Shown: in pieces, positions 12,375 through 25,036 of the stretch
Layout: the number at the start of each line of letters is the position of its first letter
Position numbering within the stretch: the first letter of the stretch is position 1
Assembly: GCA_012861695.1 (NCBI GenBank)
Contig: JAAOOA010000122.1
Location: 298,501 to 362,500 of the forward strand
From: Trematomus loennbergii
Lineage: Eukaryota; Chordata; Actinopteri; Perciformes; Nototheniidae
Direction: 5' to 3'
Length of the DNA stretch: 64,000 nucleotides
Translations under genes and position numbers: made by a program
Notes under the pieces: model-generated
The model's input: only the letters and a program-made list of their open reading frames with translations
What the model was told of the DNA's origin: nothing
The model's database searches: none

Positions 12375-12884
12375 ACACAGTGAAGGTTTCCCATTTCTCT
12401 AATTTCCCCTCCTCGACTCCTCGGTCTCCGGTAGTGACCCGGAAATGGATTTCAGCGCGCCATGTTGAAGGACATCTCATGTCTCTAAATGCACATCGAG
12501 GACCGAGGATCGAGCATCGAGAGGCTCTCTGGAGGAGTTATGATCGAGGATAGAGTGTAGATGCAGCGGACAGACAGGTCTCAGTTGGTTTGGTGTCCTC
12601 TGCCTTACTTTTAATACTTGTAAATAAAACTTTTGGCCCGTAATTTACTTTCCTCATTGTAGCGACAGAGAGAGGGGAGAGGGGGGGGGGTATATCCAGT
12701 CTCTGATAGTGTTACGTATGAGTGCTCTCATATTTGATTCTGAAATTGTATATATTTATATAAATATAGATATATATAAATATATGTGTGTGTGTGAAAG
12801 CTGTTGACATGATACATCTAATTCAGTGTTTCAGTTTCTTCAGTGCAGTGTACTCTGCAGAGGAGTGGTGTGTGTGTGTGTGTG

Positions 12885-12952
<68 letters not shown>

Positions 12953-12959
12953 TGTGTGT

Positions 12960-13005
<46 letters not shown>

Positions 13006-13315
13006 TGATCTGTAGCCTGTTATTGTCTCATTATACCGCACTGTGAATGAATTCAAAGTAAATATATAAGTCGTCATGAACACATCTGTCCATCAGACAG
13101 AGGGCTGCTGTAACCTCCTGTCATCATTAAGGACGTCTCTTTAAAATGACCGCTCAGAGGAGAGGAGTTCTCATTTCTCTAACCGCCTGCTGCTTCCCCT
13201 CCTCTCTCCTCGGCTCCCTCCTCGACTCCTCCGCTCGCATTTCCTGTGGGCGGGACTAAGACACGAGAGGAGGGGAAAACAAATTAGAGGAAGGGAAACC
13301 TTCCGTGTGTCTGTT
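12375..13315. mobile_element. DNA element with short inverted ends, carrying a TG tract
   Basis: The left end GTAGACACAGTGAAGGTTTC is mirrored by the right end (GGAAACCTTCCGTGTGTCTG). The next 20-25 bases, TCTCTAATTTCCCCTCCTC, are also mirrored. No transposase and no clear target duplication. It encloses the M1-tail/TG block at 12793-13004. Confidence 0.5.
12793..13004. repeat. MITE tail plus (TG)n microsatellite, copy 1
   Basis: 75 bases (12793-12867) are identical to 19813-19887, and both run directly into long TG repeats. Here the TG tract has three small interruptions. Confidence 0.9.
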
Positions 13316-13349
13316 ACAAATGTAACCTGAGAGACTGGATCTGCTCAAT

Positions 13350-13395
13350 CCATTATTACATTTAGCAGACGGCTTTATCCAAACCTACTTTCAAT
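13350..13395. mobile_element. SINE/LINE tail fragment
   Basis: TTACATTTAGCAGACGGCTTTATCCAAA is the tail found on many fish retroposons. It is isolated here. Confidence 0.5.
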
Positions 13396-13875
13396 GAGTG
13401 CAATACACCATGAAGATACAAACTCTGAACAACAAGAAAAGTGCAGATACCTTTGCATCAAATAAGCCAAACCATTTAAGGGTGCACTGATTTCAAATGG
13501 GCTAAACTCATTAAGGGCTTTTTTTTTAATGGCCAAGGTATGGGTAAAACAGGTGGGTTTTCAGTTTGCAGTGAAAGATACGTAGTCGTTCTCTCCACTC
13601 CAGAGCAGCTAAACTTTCAGAAGCTAAACACCAGTTGCTCTATGTCTGGTTTTAGCTTGAGGGATGATGCTAAAACGAAGAAGAAACTGGGAAAACCACA
13701 AAAACAGGCAGGCTAGTATGCTTACTGCTACATTTTTGGACAGCGAAATATGGTTGGCCTAGATAAGTGGGACATATTCCTTCCGACACTCCACATTACA
13801 GTCAGGGCTGGCTCAGGCTGACCTTGAACCAGCCTCTGAGTCAGACGGTCAGGGGACTTATCTTTCTCTCAATCA

Positions 13876-13918
13876 TGTTATCAGAATCAGAATAAAGGTA
13901 TTCTGATTCTGATAACAT
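13876..13918. repeat. Short perfect palindrome
   Basis: GTTATCAGAATCAGA, a 10-base spacer, then TCTGATTCTGATAAC. The AGAATCAGAATA word is typical of fish LINE termini, so this may be two tails head to head. Confidence 0.7.
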
Positions 13919-13919
13919 G

Positions 13920-16900
13920 CATTTATTGGACAATAACTCAGGTGGCCAGTATTAAAGGTCTCCATCCTGAGTCGTGGAGGAACCTATTGCTTTGGACCGG
14001 GCCCACAGTATGATTTGGTATACTCCTGGATTCTGATCATGTTCACATTATCATTGATGTCATTTGATATGTTGTAAATCTTATGTCTTTTTTATCTACA
14101 CACACGACACCTACTGCTCGTCTGTCTTTCCTGGGAGCCTCCTCTGTTGCTCTCACTGAGGTCTCTTCCATGTCCCCTTAATTAGGGCAGTGGGTGTCGT
14201 ACGCTGTACATACTGTCAAACCCCTGAGAAAGAATTGTTATTTATATTAATAACATTTGATTGATTGATTGACAGCCAATGGGAAATCATTATAATGTTA
14301 GCGTAAACTTGATAATGTTGTGTTAAAGTTTACCTTAGTCAACTGGTTGGCCTTACTTTTTTACGGTTTGGAAAGTTTCTTCATTTTGAATCAACCTATC
14401 CAAAACGGTGCTGTGGATGTGTCCTCTGTGTGTTTGAAGCACATCCCTATCCATACATCTTTGCACCTCCTGCACTAAACTATTTGACATATTAATGTAT
14501 TTTTTTAATGTTCTTGACGTTTCCAGCACTTTACACACATTTGTATTCCTGTTTATTATATATACATGCAACAAAACACTAATGCAAATTCCTTGTCAGT
14601 GAACTTGCATAAACCTTCTTGTGATAGAAACTTGTGAAGCAAAGGAGACAGGACTCAGACACAAGGAGAGCTGGAGCTTTGATGCAAACACTGACGGTTT
14701 ATTTGGAGCTTCGGCCGGAGAATTCACAAGACAGGTGGTGTGTCACGAGTTGACACAGCGGTTGCCAAACCAATTCTGAGTATTTAGCTGGTTCTGAGAG
14801 AAGAATCCACATGCTGCATAACAAGATACAACAGGCAAAGCACAATAACACCTCTATCAGCTGACGCCAACCGGCAGGACCAGGGAGTCAAAACACTGAG
14901 AGCACAGCAGCAAGGCTACAGGTGCCTGAGCTCAGTGAGGTCAGTCAACTGGGTCAAAGTTATGGGCCTAGGACAATATTCCTCCAACACTTCTTATCTC
15001 AAATACCCTCTATTTTCTGCCACTCAAATAATAGTGCTTTCTATTTTTCGTTTCACATTATTACAAATGATTAGAATATGTTTTGATTTTATTTTATTGG
15101 CCTGAGGAAATGAAGCATGTTGAAGGCTGTTGTAAATCAAGTTGAAACACTGAACATCTCATTAAAAAAGTAATTAAAGACTAATCAATTATGAAAATAA
15201 TAAAAGCTATATTTCTACCGAGAACTTGTATGAACGTGTTTTCCCATTAAGGTTCAAAGCCAGTAAGGCTAAAAGAGGATCGGGGGGTTTAACTAAGCCA
15301 GAGAACACGTTGTTAGCAGGACGTACAAGCGTGATAAATTTCCGTTGGTCTTTTGTCACTGAATACGTCTGGGCCCATATGCTGAACTACAAAGCTACGT
15401 GAAAGCAGCGTTTAAAAAGCCAGGCCTACCACATTAAAGCCTATAACAATCTGCGTTCATGGTAAGATCACTCTCAATTAATCACCTCCCACAATGGGAT
15501 TTCTGATGTGTTCAAGCTCCCTGAAAGCTGCAGGTCAGGCCGGGGGCAGACTGACTCTCAGCCCCCATTCTCCATCCCCTCACTCCCCTTTCACTCCATC
15601 AGCCGCTGCCAACTGAAGCGCCTTTACATTTTTCTTATTCCTCCAGCTCTGAAAGAATGAAAGAGTCGAGCATCACACACTGAAAAACAAACACGGAGAG
15701 ATAGATGTAAGTGTGGGGATGCGGGCTTTATGTGCAGTCTGGCTGTCTGAAGGGCTGAGAGCTTTCTGCCTGATTAAAGCCCTCCCTGCTCATTCCACCG
15801 GCCTGTGTTAGCCTATGAATGGTTTTGTATTGTCAGGGCTCTCCCATTCCTGCACTGCTGAATGGGTTTAACCACTGGTTTAGATTCAGTTACACGGTTT
15901 TGGTTGAAAGTGTCCCCCTCCCACCGCTTTGGACTCCATGTTCCCCTGACTGACCTGTTTAGAAGCCGCCGTGGAAATGTCATGTCGCCCCTCCCATGGG
16001 CTGGACCCAACATTCACTTTGATAGGTAACAAAAAAATGACTTGGGATGGGATTAAACCAATGGCTCTTTTTAACCACAATGAATTACCAATTGATGGTG
16101 GAACAGGGTGCTGATGGAGGACTTTGAAGTGGAGGATGCGGTGATTCGCTGCTTTACCAAACACGGGACATAGGCTACATTGATGGGGCTTTGGTGTGAA
16201 GTTAAATAAGTCCTGCAGAAGAAGGTTTTATAGCACAAATAGGATCTTTTCATAGTGCATGTACAGATCTATAAGTTCAACAGTTAACATGCTAACACTA
16301 CTCATTATTGGCCAATTCTGCCAACAAAGTAATGAAGTCATTTTTAATCCATATCAACCTTATTTTTGAAAGAAGTCAAATGTTTTCCCAGTGTCACTTA
16401 CAACTTGAAATTAATAATGATCCAGGGAAATGAAGAATGTATGGATGTCATTTGTGAAAAAAGGAGATCCAAAGGATGGTCTTTATTCATTATAAAGAGA
16501 AGGCTAATGAATGGTGCCTTTTACTTATCAATGACAGTATATCACTGAAATATCCAACTGGTCACAGGCCACACTTACATAGCTTGGAACTGTGAGGTGA
16601 GTTATTGAAGTTTGAGGGTTTATGAATGTAATGTATGTAAATACATGAGAGATGTTTTCAGCTCAACTGGAGTGGGAAAACAATGTTAACTAGAGAATGC
16701 AATTCCTGAAGAAATTGCTGGGAATGCTTTATGCTGAAAATCTGAGGCTAAACTGCTATGCTGAAATGTAATGTGTAAGAAGAAAGTGAAGAATTTAGAT
16801 TGAAATGATACATGAACACTGGGGGCTTGAATGTGTGATGAGAGAAGAAAAGAGAGTAAAAAGGCTTGGAAAAGCAGCAGAATATTTTAACTGCAAACCT

Positions 16901-17028
16901 TTGAACTAACTTGATGGTGAATGATCTGTCGCCATGACAACGGCATTTGATGACACCCCATAAAACGCTTAGATGCGTTTGATGGCTGCATCGTTACCAA
17001 ACCTGTGAAGTTTTGGGCCGTTTGGAAC

Positions 17029-17030
<2 letters not shown>
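13920..17030. other. Intergenic, no gene seen
   Basis: AT-rich sequence. ORFs of 60-92 codons near 15800-16250 have no domain and overlap each other on the same strand, as chance frames do. Confidence 0.6.
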
Positions 17031-17037
<7 letters not shown>

Positions 17038-17101
<64 letters not shown>

Positions 17102-17594
17102 GATATTGAGGAAGAGGAAGATGGAGAGAGGAAGATATTGAGGAAGAGGAAGATGGAGAGAGGAAGATATTGAGGAAGAGGAAGATGGAGAGAGGAAGAT
17201 ATTGGGAAGAGGAAGATGGAGAGAGGAAGATATTGAGGAAGATGGAGAGAGGAAGATATTGAGGAAGATGGAGAGAGGAAGATATTGAGGAAGAGGAAGA
17301 TGGAGAGAGGAAGATATTGAGGAAGATGGAGAGAGGAAGATATTGAGAAAGAGGAAGATGGAGAGAGGAAGATATTGAGAAAGAGGAAGATGGAGAGAGG
17401 AAGATATTGAGAAAGAGGAAGATAGAGAGAGGAAGATATTGAGGAAGAGGAAAATAGGGAGAGGAAGATATTGAGGAAGAGGAAGATAGAGAGAGGAAGA
17501 TATTGAGGAAGAAGAAGACAGAGGAAGATATTGAGGAAGATATTGAGGAAGATATTGAGGAAGATGAAGATAGAGGAAGATATTGAGGAAGAGG

Positions 17595-17631
<37 letters not shown>
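17038..17631. repeat. Purine-rich minisatellite bounded by (GA)n
   Basis: A (GA)n run (17038-17098) is followed by about 500 bp of variable 15-33-bp units of the type GAGGAAGATGGAGAGAGGAA-GATATT, and it closes with another (GA)n. The 246- and 284-residue minus-strand ORFs, rich in Ser, Leu and Pro, are read from this repeat and are not genes. Confidence 0.95.
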
Positions 17632-17636
<5 letters not shown>

Positions 17637-17639
17637 TAA

Positions 17640-19685
17640 ACAGTTAGAACTGACTCTTGATCGCCCTCTCTCTCTTCTCTTGAACGGCATATGACACCCC
17701 ATAATTGACGTAGAGCTGTTGAGGGCACGACCATTAACCATTATCTGAAGTCTGCTGCTCTGAGCATGTCAGTTGGAGTGATGACATCATCGTGTTCCAT
17801 TACACAGTGTTTATAGTTGAGCTAACGAGCTCTGTAGAGATCAAAGGTTTGCATTGTTCTGAATGAGAGATAAACCTCTTACATGTGAACGTTTTGTGGA
17901 AGAACCATAACAGATATCTGTGAAATTTCAAAACGTGAAGCATGTCAAGGAAGTTGAGTAGCTGAAGTGTAATCTTTGTGTACTTTCGGGTTAATAATGT
18001 GGCCTTTTGGCAGTTTAACTAAAGGTGTGCGGCTGCTGCTGTGAGGAAATATCTGCCTGAAATTACAATGGGTTTTAATGGAGACATGTTGAAAGTTTTT
18101 GTCACTTCATGCCCTCAAGAGGCATTTTGTTTAATTATTTTGCTTAATTATTTGTCATCTTTCAAGCTACATGATGTTTTCCTACGTTTGTCATGAAAAA
18201 TTATGTCTCAGGAATGTTGGGAATTATGGCAGTTTTAAAAAGATATATGAAGGCAAATTTCAAGATTTGCTCCACTCTAGCTGTGACATCACGCACTCTA
18301 GTTAATGTTAAAATCTGAAGAAAGCCTCTTTACCAAGGTCTGAACAATGTTGAATATCTCTAAAAGTAAGAATCAGATTTAAAAGTTGTGTTACACGAAT
18401 AATGTCAGAAAGATGTGTAACATTTTAAAGTTGGAATGAGGTTTCTGAGTGAAAGTATGAATGAACAGTTAGCAGTTGAAGTCGCATGAAGATTTGTTGA
18501 AGTCTGAAGAATGTCTCCATTGACTTCAATGGTTAAACATTTGATGAATTATGGGTTGTATCTCTGGAATTATGAAAGTTATGAATGATAAAAGTAATAG
18601 CCTGCGACCCGACCGAGTTGAACGTTTTGATGTTTGAACGGAGTTTCTGCGATGTTGAATGTGGGAGGAGAAGAGGGACAAATAAGTCGGCGGAATAATA
18701 CACTTTTTGTCCATAGCATAACATATAGTTGGAATGCTGTATCAGCATTCCCACTAAATGAACCAGGAAGTCAATGAAAGTCACTGAAGACTCAGGAGAA
18801 AGTGAGTTTGTGGGCACAGTGGCGACTTTTGGTATTCACAGACATCAGAGGGCTGAAAACACGAGACGCTGAAGATGCATTTATTCATGCTTTACTCTAG
18901 TCTGGGATGTCAAGCTCTTTGTAGAAGTCTATTCTATTCATCATGACAACGTACGGGCTAGAGAATGGTTCGTCTGACACCTGTCTGCTCCGTCTGTCCA
19001 GCAGCATGGCCGTGGTCCTTTGGTATGCAGAGGATGAACCCCAGTGTTTGGTAACCCTGATCCTGATCTAACTGCAACATGACCTCATATTGCAGTTAGA
19101 TGATCCATAAACCATCCAAATGTCATCTGCAGCTCCCCAGAGGATACACTCCTTCATCATCTTTCAGTGTTTCAAATAGTTGTGTTCTTGTCAAACAATT
19201 CAGTGCAAATGCTTAGTGCTTCATTTTGGCTGCCTACTTAAAAAGGACAATAACGGGGCATTGGACAAGTCTTGTTTCCATTCAAATATTATATTTTGCC
19301 TGTATTTCTTTCTTTTTATGATGATAGCAAGAGACAAATGTTCAAATGTGTCTTATTTGTTAAGCTATGCTTTGAGCGAGGGATCATATGCTGCGGACCC
19401 TGATTCTTTGATTCACTGTTGTTGTACACACTTTTGGAAAAATAAATGACATTATATATGAATAGACAATACGCAGTAATACAGGCCCAGGATGCTGCTA
19501 GTGCAACAGAAAGCCTCCTCTGCATTATTGTTTCAAACGCGTGCCATAGACAGGTCCATCACTGCAGGAAGTACATGAATTACCTCAACGTTTGAAAGGG
19601 TCATTTATGGTATAGTGAATGAATAGTGATTGTTTTCGGTTTTCCTGTGCTACTGCTGCCAGGTACTGAAATGTTGACTTTAATT
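17640..19685. other. Intergenic, no gene seen
   Basis: Nothing beyond short chance ORFs. No clear repeat boundaries recognised. Confidence 0.6.
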
Positions 19686-19689
19686 GAGT

Positions 19690-20042
<353 letters not shown>

Positions 20043-20234
20043 TATACCACACCACAGTTGTCTCAATGCCAATATGAAAAGTGAATAGACAGCTCTCGAC
20101 AATGAATAAATATATATGAAATGTAAAATTGGTGTCATTTCATCAGATTGTTAAATTGAAAAGTTGTTTGATGGTTTAATCTATACAAACCAATGCTGTA
20201 ACTTGTTACTGGTTCATTCTAGCTCAATATAAGA

Positions 20235-20398
20235 TATCATTTTTTAATAAGAAAAAGTAAGATATATTTTCTCAAAGTATGAATACTTTTCTTAAGCAAA
20301 ACATTCTTAACAAGATCATTTGATTTTTAGAAGAAAAATAAGAATTGTTTCCCAGAAACAAGTTTTTCTTACTTTCTTAAAATTCCTTTTTTGCAGTG
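20235..20398. mobile_element. hAT-like MITE end (TTTTTTGCAGTG terminus)
   Basis: An AT-rich segment ending TTCCTTTTTTGCAGTG, complementary to the CACTGCAAAAA ends of many fish hAT-type MITEs. Its start could not be fixed. Confidence 0.4.
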
Positions 20399-20687
20399 CA
20401 TTTATTTGGACAGTATCTATTCGAACTCACAGGAAGTTATTTCTGAAGCAATCTTGCCAGATGTCTTTATCACATCTATTTTCATCTTATTTGAAGTGCT
20501 TAAATAAATCATTGGAGTCATTTATAACAGTGATGAAATGTCTAAGATAATTATAAAAATAAATTAAAAAAAGTAATGTGGTCTTGTTTGAATGTAGTTG
20601 TATAATGTGTTCTCCAAAGACCACTGCGACTCAACCAGAGTTTGAAAAATATTCATCAAACAATTTGCTTTTTTTCCTATAGATCAG

Positions 20688-20748
20688 AGAAAGGGGTGCA
20701 ATCAGACTCTCATCTCTCACCCTGAGAGTCTGATTGCACCCCCTTTCT
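20688..20748. repeat. Perfect 20-bp stem hairpin
   Basis: Arms GGGGTGCAATCAGACTCTCA (20693-20712) and its exact complement (20723-20742) around a 10-base loop. The outer AGAAA/TTTCT bases also pair. There is no U-rich terminator context and no coding neighbour. Confidence 0.85.
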
Positions 20749-21461
20749 GTTATTTATCTGAATTTTGAGTTTAAAGTAAAAATTCTAAAGAAAAATTCAA
20801 ATGTGGCCATAATCCTCTTCTCCTTGTGGTTTTATATATTTGATTGATTTATTCTAAAGAGAAGCAACTGTCATGAAATCTAATATCCTCCTTGGATAAA
20901 TGTCCAAAACCAAATGTCATATCAGTGCTGCCATCCTGTTGAGATGAGAGGTGAAGTACGAGACATTAGTCTAATAAGTGTCAGTAAATGTTTAGTTATT
21001 AAGTTACTAGTTGTTAGTGAGGCAGTGAGCAGAGGAGGAGGGCAGCTGGATCAGTTCATATAGTTAATAAAGCGCTCATATTGACAGCCTCATGAAGAGA
21101 GAACAGCTAATGGATTATAGGCCTGTCGGAGTGCAGCGCTCTGGGGGGCTGAGGGGGGGGGGTTAGGAAACACGTTGGGGTGTTTTTCTTGGAAGAGAGC
21201 TGCTTTTTGCAGTTCTTTAAGTAAGCAAATTGTTATTTGTGTGTCCTGACAATTTGAATTTGAAAAGTCCTTGGACACAGCAGGGGGGCATCAGGCCTCA
21301 AAATGCAGTCCCACACAGGCTGCATACACTTAATGAAGGGGGGGGGGGGAATCTGGTTCTAGCTTTTCTAAACTGCAGTAAGAGTAAAGAAAAGGTCTGC
21401 ATCATGCCTTTATTGTGAGTCTGTGAGCTGCTACTGAGAGGATTCCTTTAAAGAGGGCATT

Positions 21462-21592
<131 letters not shown>

Positions 21593-21689
21593 AACAATAC
21601 AAGTAGAAGTATTGCACGGCACTCATTGGTCAAAATTGAAAACAGTTTAAAATGACCACGCAATGTTGTTAAATGTGTTCATGTTTGAA

Positions 21690-22390
21690 TAAAAAAAAGT
21701 CTAAATATAAGAATGTTTCTGCTGTCTTAATTTAAGACAAATGCAATTATGTAGAGGCGTGTGGCGCACTGACCTAGTGCGTTGGTGTTGGGATCAGGGG
21801 AGCACAGGTTCAAACCCCACTGCAGTCAGCATGTCGTTGTGTCCCTGAGACACTTCACCCCAAATTGCTCCTGTGGGGATTGCCCACAGTACTGAATGTA
21901 TGTAAGTCGCTTTGGATAAATGCGTCTAACAAGTAACATGTCATGTAATGTAATATATAATGCCAATTAAAGAATTGAATTTTATTGTAAGCTTTATTTG
22001 CTGATTTTTAAACTTAATTTAAGATTTACATTCTAAGTTTAAGACAAAGTCACAAATATATTGTGTCAATTAAAGCCAATGATTCTTATTGTAAGCTTTC
22101 TTTGCTAATTATACATTTTAATTTAAGAAATACATTCTTAGTCAACTCAACGAAAACACTCATTTTAAGTTATTCTTTCGTAAATAATTCAGGAATCATT
22201 GTAATAAGCAACATGTGCTTACATTTTTCATTTTTGTCTAGTTTCAAGGCCCATTACGGTCTTTCAGTAGCTAGATTTAAAATTTTAAGAATTCTAGCCA
22301 AGCAAATTTGGCTCACCCCATTGGCAGATTCTTTTGCTTGATACAGGAAAATCTGACTTGATTCAAAAATATTTTGCTGTTTTTGCAGTG
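21690..22390. mobile_element. AT-rich hAT-like element interrupted by a SINE
   Basis: It ends ATTTTGCTGTTTTTGCAGTG (22371-22390). The interior has two similar about 75-bp blocks (from 21970 and from 22085) sharing ATTGTAAGCTTT and AATTTAAGA...TACATTCT. A SINE occupies 21754-21957. No transposase. Confidence 0.5.
21754..21957 (+). mobile_element. tRNA-derived SINE, second copy
   Basis: Same family as 183-373. The B box GGTTCAAACCC is at 21807-21817, the shared body includes GCATGTCGTTGTGTCCCTGA, and the tail reads TCGCTTTGGATAAATGCGTC. This copy keeps a longer ATGTAATG-rich end. Confidence 0.82.
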
Positions 22391-22394
22391 TGTT

Positions 22395-23385
22395 TTGCAT
22401 CCGCAGCTTCATTACCTCTGTCACTCTGACATGAACAATAGTTAGGGTTTACCTTTCTTCAAAAGTGCCTGCCTGGTCATGATATATTCAGAAAATGAAT
22501 GGAAATCAATGGACGTTTGAAAGTCGGAAACAGATTGTGAAAAACTAAAAGTTAGAGCATGCTCGTAAAACCCTAGTAGTATGTGACCATCTTGCACACG
22601 GATTAAAGGATTTATCAGAGTTAACTTGATTAAATGATAAAAAAAGTCTTACAAACTGTAAGCATAGTGTAAAGATGAACAAGGTGTTTTATTCAACTGT
22701 ACAACTCTGAACCTTTGATATGAAAAGATGAGTAATAAAACTAGTAAAAACAATACGTTTCCAAAAAGGCTTTGTGTGTCCTTTATGCTGCTCTCCCATA
22801 TCCCTGCGTCTCCACGGAAACAGACTTTAGGTATATTTTACATCCTGTTGAAGCAGCTCAGGAGGGTTTCCTACTTCACGTCTGCCTCTCCTTTCACAGC
22901 CGTACTCTATTGGTCTGCCAGAACAACACATATAGTGTCGGCACCGAGCCTCGCTGTAAAAGTAATTGGTTTCATTGGAAAGTGGATAAAAAGCAGTGGC
23001 TGGTTGCAGAGGACTTCCTGCCGAGTTTGACCGCTCCTGGGTTAATCACAGGCCCTCTGAAGCTGGAAGCTGTCCCAGTGGGCTCTGGCCCCCAGCCACC
23101 AGAGCCATCAGCTGCAGGGACCAGAGGCTACATCACATGATATTAGGCTGATGCTTTATCCTAGCACTTTGCAACTGGTGCCTTCAAACATGAAGAAACA
23201 AACTCTAAAAGGAAATAACCTGTTTCCACATGAACCTTTAACAAGTGCTGCTGCAGTGGCTCCTATACAGTGGTTCAGGGATGACGTGTAGGCCGACCAG
23301 GAGTGAGCATCAAAAAGGCCTCCTTGAAAACAAGCAATAGGATTTGGGAACATTTCAGAAAGTAGATCTGTGAGAAACAAACCTT
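22395..23385. other. Intergenic, no gene seen
   Basis: Overlapping 100- and 122-codon plus-strand ORFs (22728-23140) have no recognisable domain and no family-like segment. Most likely chance. Confidence 0.5.
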
Positions 23386-23435
23386 TATGAAACGTTCACG
23401 TTTTGTTCAGCAGGATAATCTCCACATATTAAATC

Positions 23436-23501
23436 AAATCAAGTTTTATTTATACAGCACATTTTAAAAACGATTTGTGGTCGAGCCAAAGTGCTGTACA
23501 T
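23436..23501. mobile_element. Retroposon tail fragment
   Basis: AAATCAAGTTTTATTTATACAGCAC and AAAGTGCTGTACAT are typical of fish retroposon 3' ends. Its last eight bases (23494-23501) became the target site of the hAT element that follows. Confidence 0.5.
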
Positions 23502-23746
23502 TAGGGATGTTAAGATTCACCGATTCGCATCGGTGCACCGGCATAAACGTTCAAGACGAGTGCGGTTGAAAGAGTGCACATCGGCTACAGTTTGGGTTGA
23601 ACTCGCGATGCATCGATTGTAGCGTCTTTGCATCGGTAAAAAAACGATTCATTCATATAATATCCCCTCATCTGTCAGCACTCAGCAGAGATCTTTGATC
23701 TTTGCTTCGCCACTACGGAGGCCGAGAGTCTCAGTTATCAACACAC

Positions 23747-23943
23747 ATGGAAGTCGAGGAGAAAGAGAAACACAGCGCACCGAAAAATACCTACAAATCA
23801 AACGTTTGGCAACACTTCGAATTTTTCAAGAAAGACGGACAACTTGAAAAATCGCTCGCAAATTGTAAACGATGCCGTACCGCTTTAAAGTACACAAGTA
23901 GTACGAGGAACTTAGCGACGCACCTATACCCGATTCACACCAA
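23747..23943 (+). pseudogene. BED zinc-finger fragment of a hAT transposase
   Basis: From the ATG at 23747 the frame reads MEVEEKEKHSAPKNTYKSNV and on through a BED finger (aromatic WQHFEFF, CKRC, HLYPIH). It then runs into unrelated sequence of a nested transposon and stops at 24128-24130. BED fingers bind DNA in hAT transposases and ZBED proteins. The catalytic core is missing. Confidence 0.7.
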
Positions 23944-25036
23944 CGGTGTTTCGGGGCCGGTTCGGTGCTGGTGCTTGAAAAGCACCGGGTTTTCCTGTTC
24001 ACACCGCAGCGGAGCCGCCTCTAAGCTCCGGAATCCGGTTCGTTTCGAGCACCAAAAAGTTGTCCGTGTAGAAGCAAGAACCGCATACGTCACGCTTACG
24101 TCGGAGGGGGGCGAGATTAACCTGAGATAACAGTTAAGGCGAGTACGGCAAATAAAAGTTGTAACCAGCAGTAGTGCTGAGCAAAGTGACTAGAACGCAA
24201 CCACACACTTGTAAAAAAAAAACACGCTTTATAAAGTCAGGCAACACTAACCAGGCTTCGTGTGATTCTGTTTATTTGTACCTTACTTTGACCATCCGTT
24301 CGCTGTTATTGATCATTGTGGAGAGCAGGCAGACGTTTTGTTTAGTATTATAGCAGCTATCGGATGGAATCAATACATGGGCTGCACAGGTTGTCATGTC
24401 CGACTATCACAAGTAGAATCATAATGAAAAATACGTCGGTAAAAAGTGCCTGTAGAACACGGCTTAGCAAGTAGTCAGTTTAGCTTCGGTTGCTATGCTA
24501 ACATCACCCATGTTATACCAGAGAAACTTTCATAACAGCGTTGTGATGCCAAACAGCGTCAATTCAGACTGACACACATTCACTTAAGGGGAACTGGGGA
24601 TATGTATCAGCTGCTTGTGTGACAGTCAGACAGTGAATACTTTAGAGCCGTGTGAGCTAACCCGGAGCTAACGGGAGAATAACTCGTGGAAGAGCAGTCA
24701 GCACTGCAGCGGTCGGTAAATGCCGCTGAAACACATTAATAAACAATGAACCACGGCACTCTGGAGAAAAGTATAAGGTTGGAGAAGTTGTTATTTAATT
24801 TAATCTGGCTTCGTATGATTAGCAAAGCACGCAGTCCCCGGCCCGTTGTTGTTGTGTGAGCTCCGTTGGGGAGAAACTCAGCGACGTAAACTGTGACGTC
24901 ATGACGCAGCAGCGGCAGCACCAGTCAGTCTCTGAGCGGTGTGAAAAGAGCCGGAGCTAAACCGAAGTACCGGTTCCGAACCTGAAAAGCTCTAGCACGG
25001 AGCTTGAACCGGAGTTGCGTTGGTGTGAAAGGGGTA
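23927..25036. mobile_element. DNA transposon nested in the hAT element
   Basis: Inverted ends TACCCGATTCACACCAACG and the complement of CGTTGGTGTGAAAGGGGTA (17 of 19 matching), with further GAACCGG/CCGGTT subterminal repeats. It is about 1.1 kb with no transposase. The superfamily and target duplication are unclear; the TTCACACC-type ends resemble PIF/Harbinger-like MITEs. Confidence 0.6.

Noticed and set aside
16887..17741. 284- and 246-codon minus-strand ORFs
   Set aside because: They are read from a GA-rich minisatellite. The repetitive Ser/Leu/Pro composition is open in two frames at once, and there is no start context, domain or splice evidence.
20688..20748. Hairpin as a microRNA precursor or terminator
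   Set aside because: A perfect 20-bp stem with a short loop, but no longer imperfect stem as in miRNA precursors and no gene upstream to terminate. More likely a palindromic repeat remnant.
22728..23140. Possible small gene (100- and 122-codon ORFs)
   Set aside because: Two overlapping frames of similar length, no domain, no splice context and no codon pattern to prefer either.
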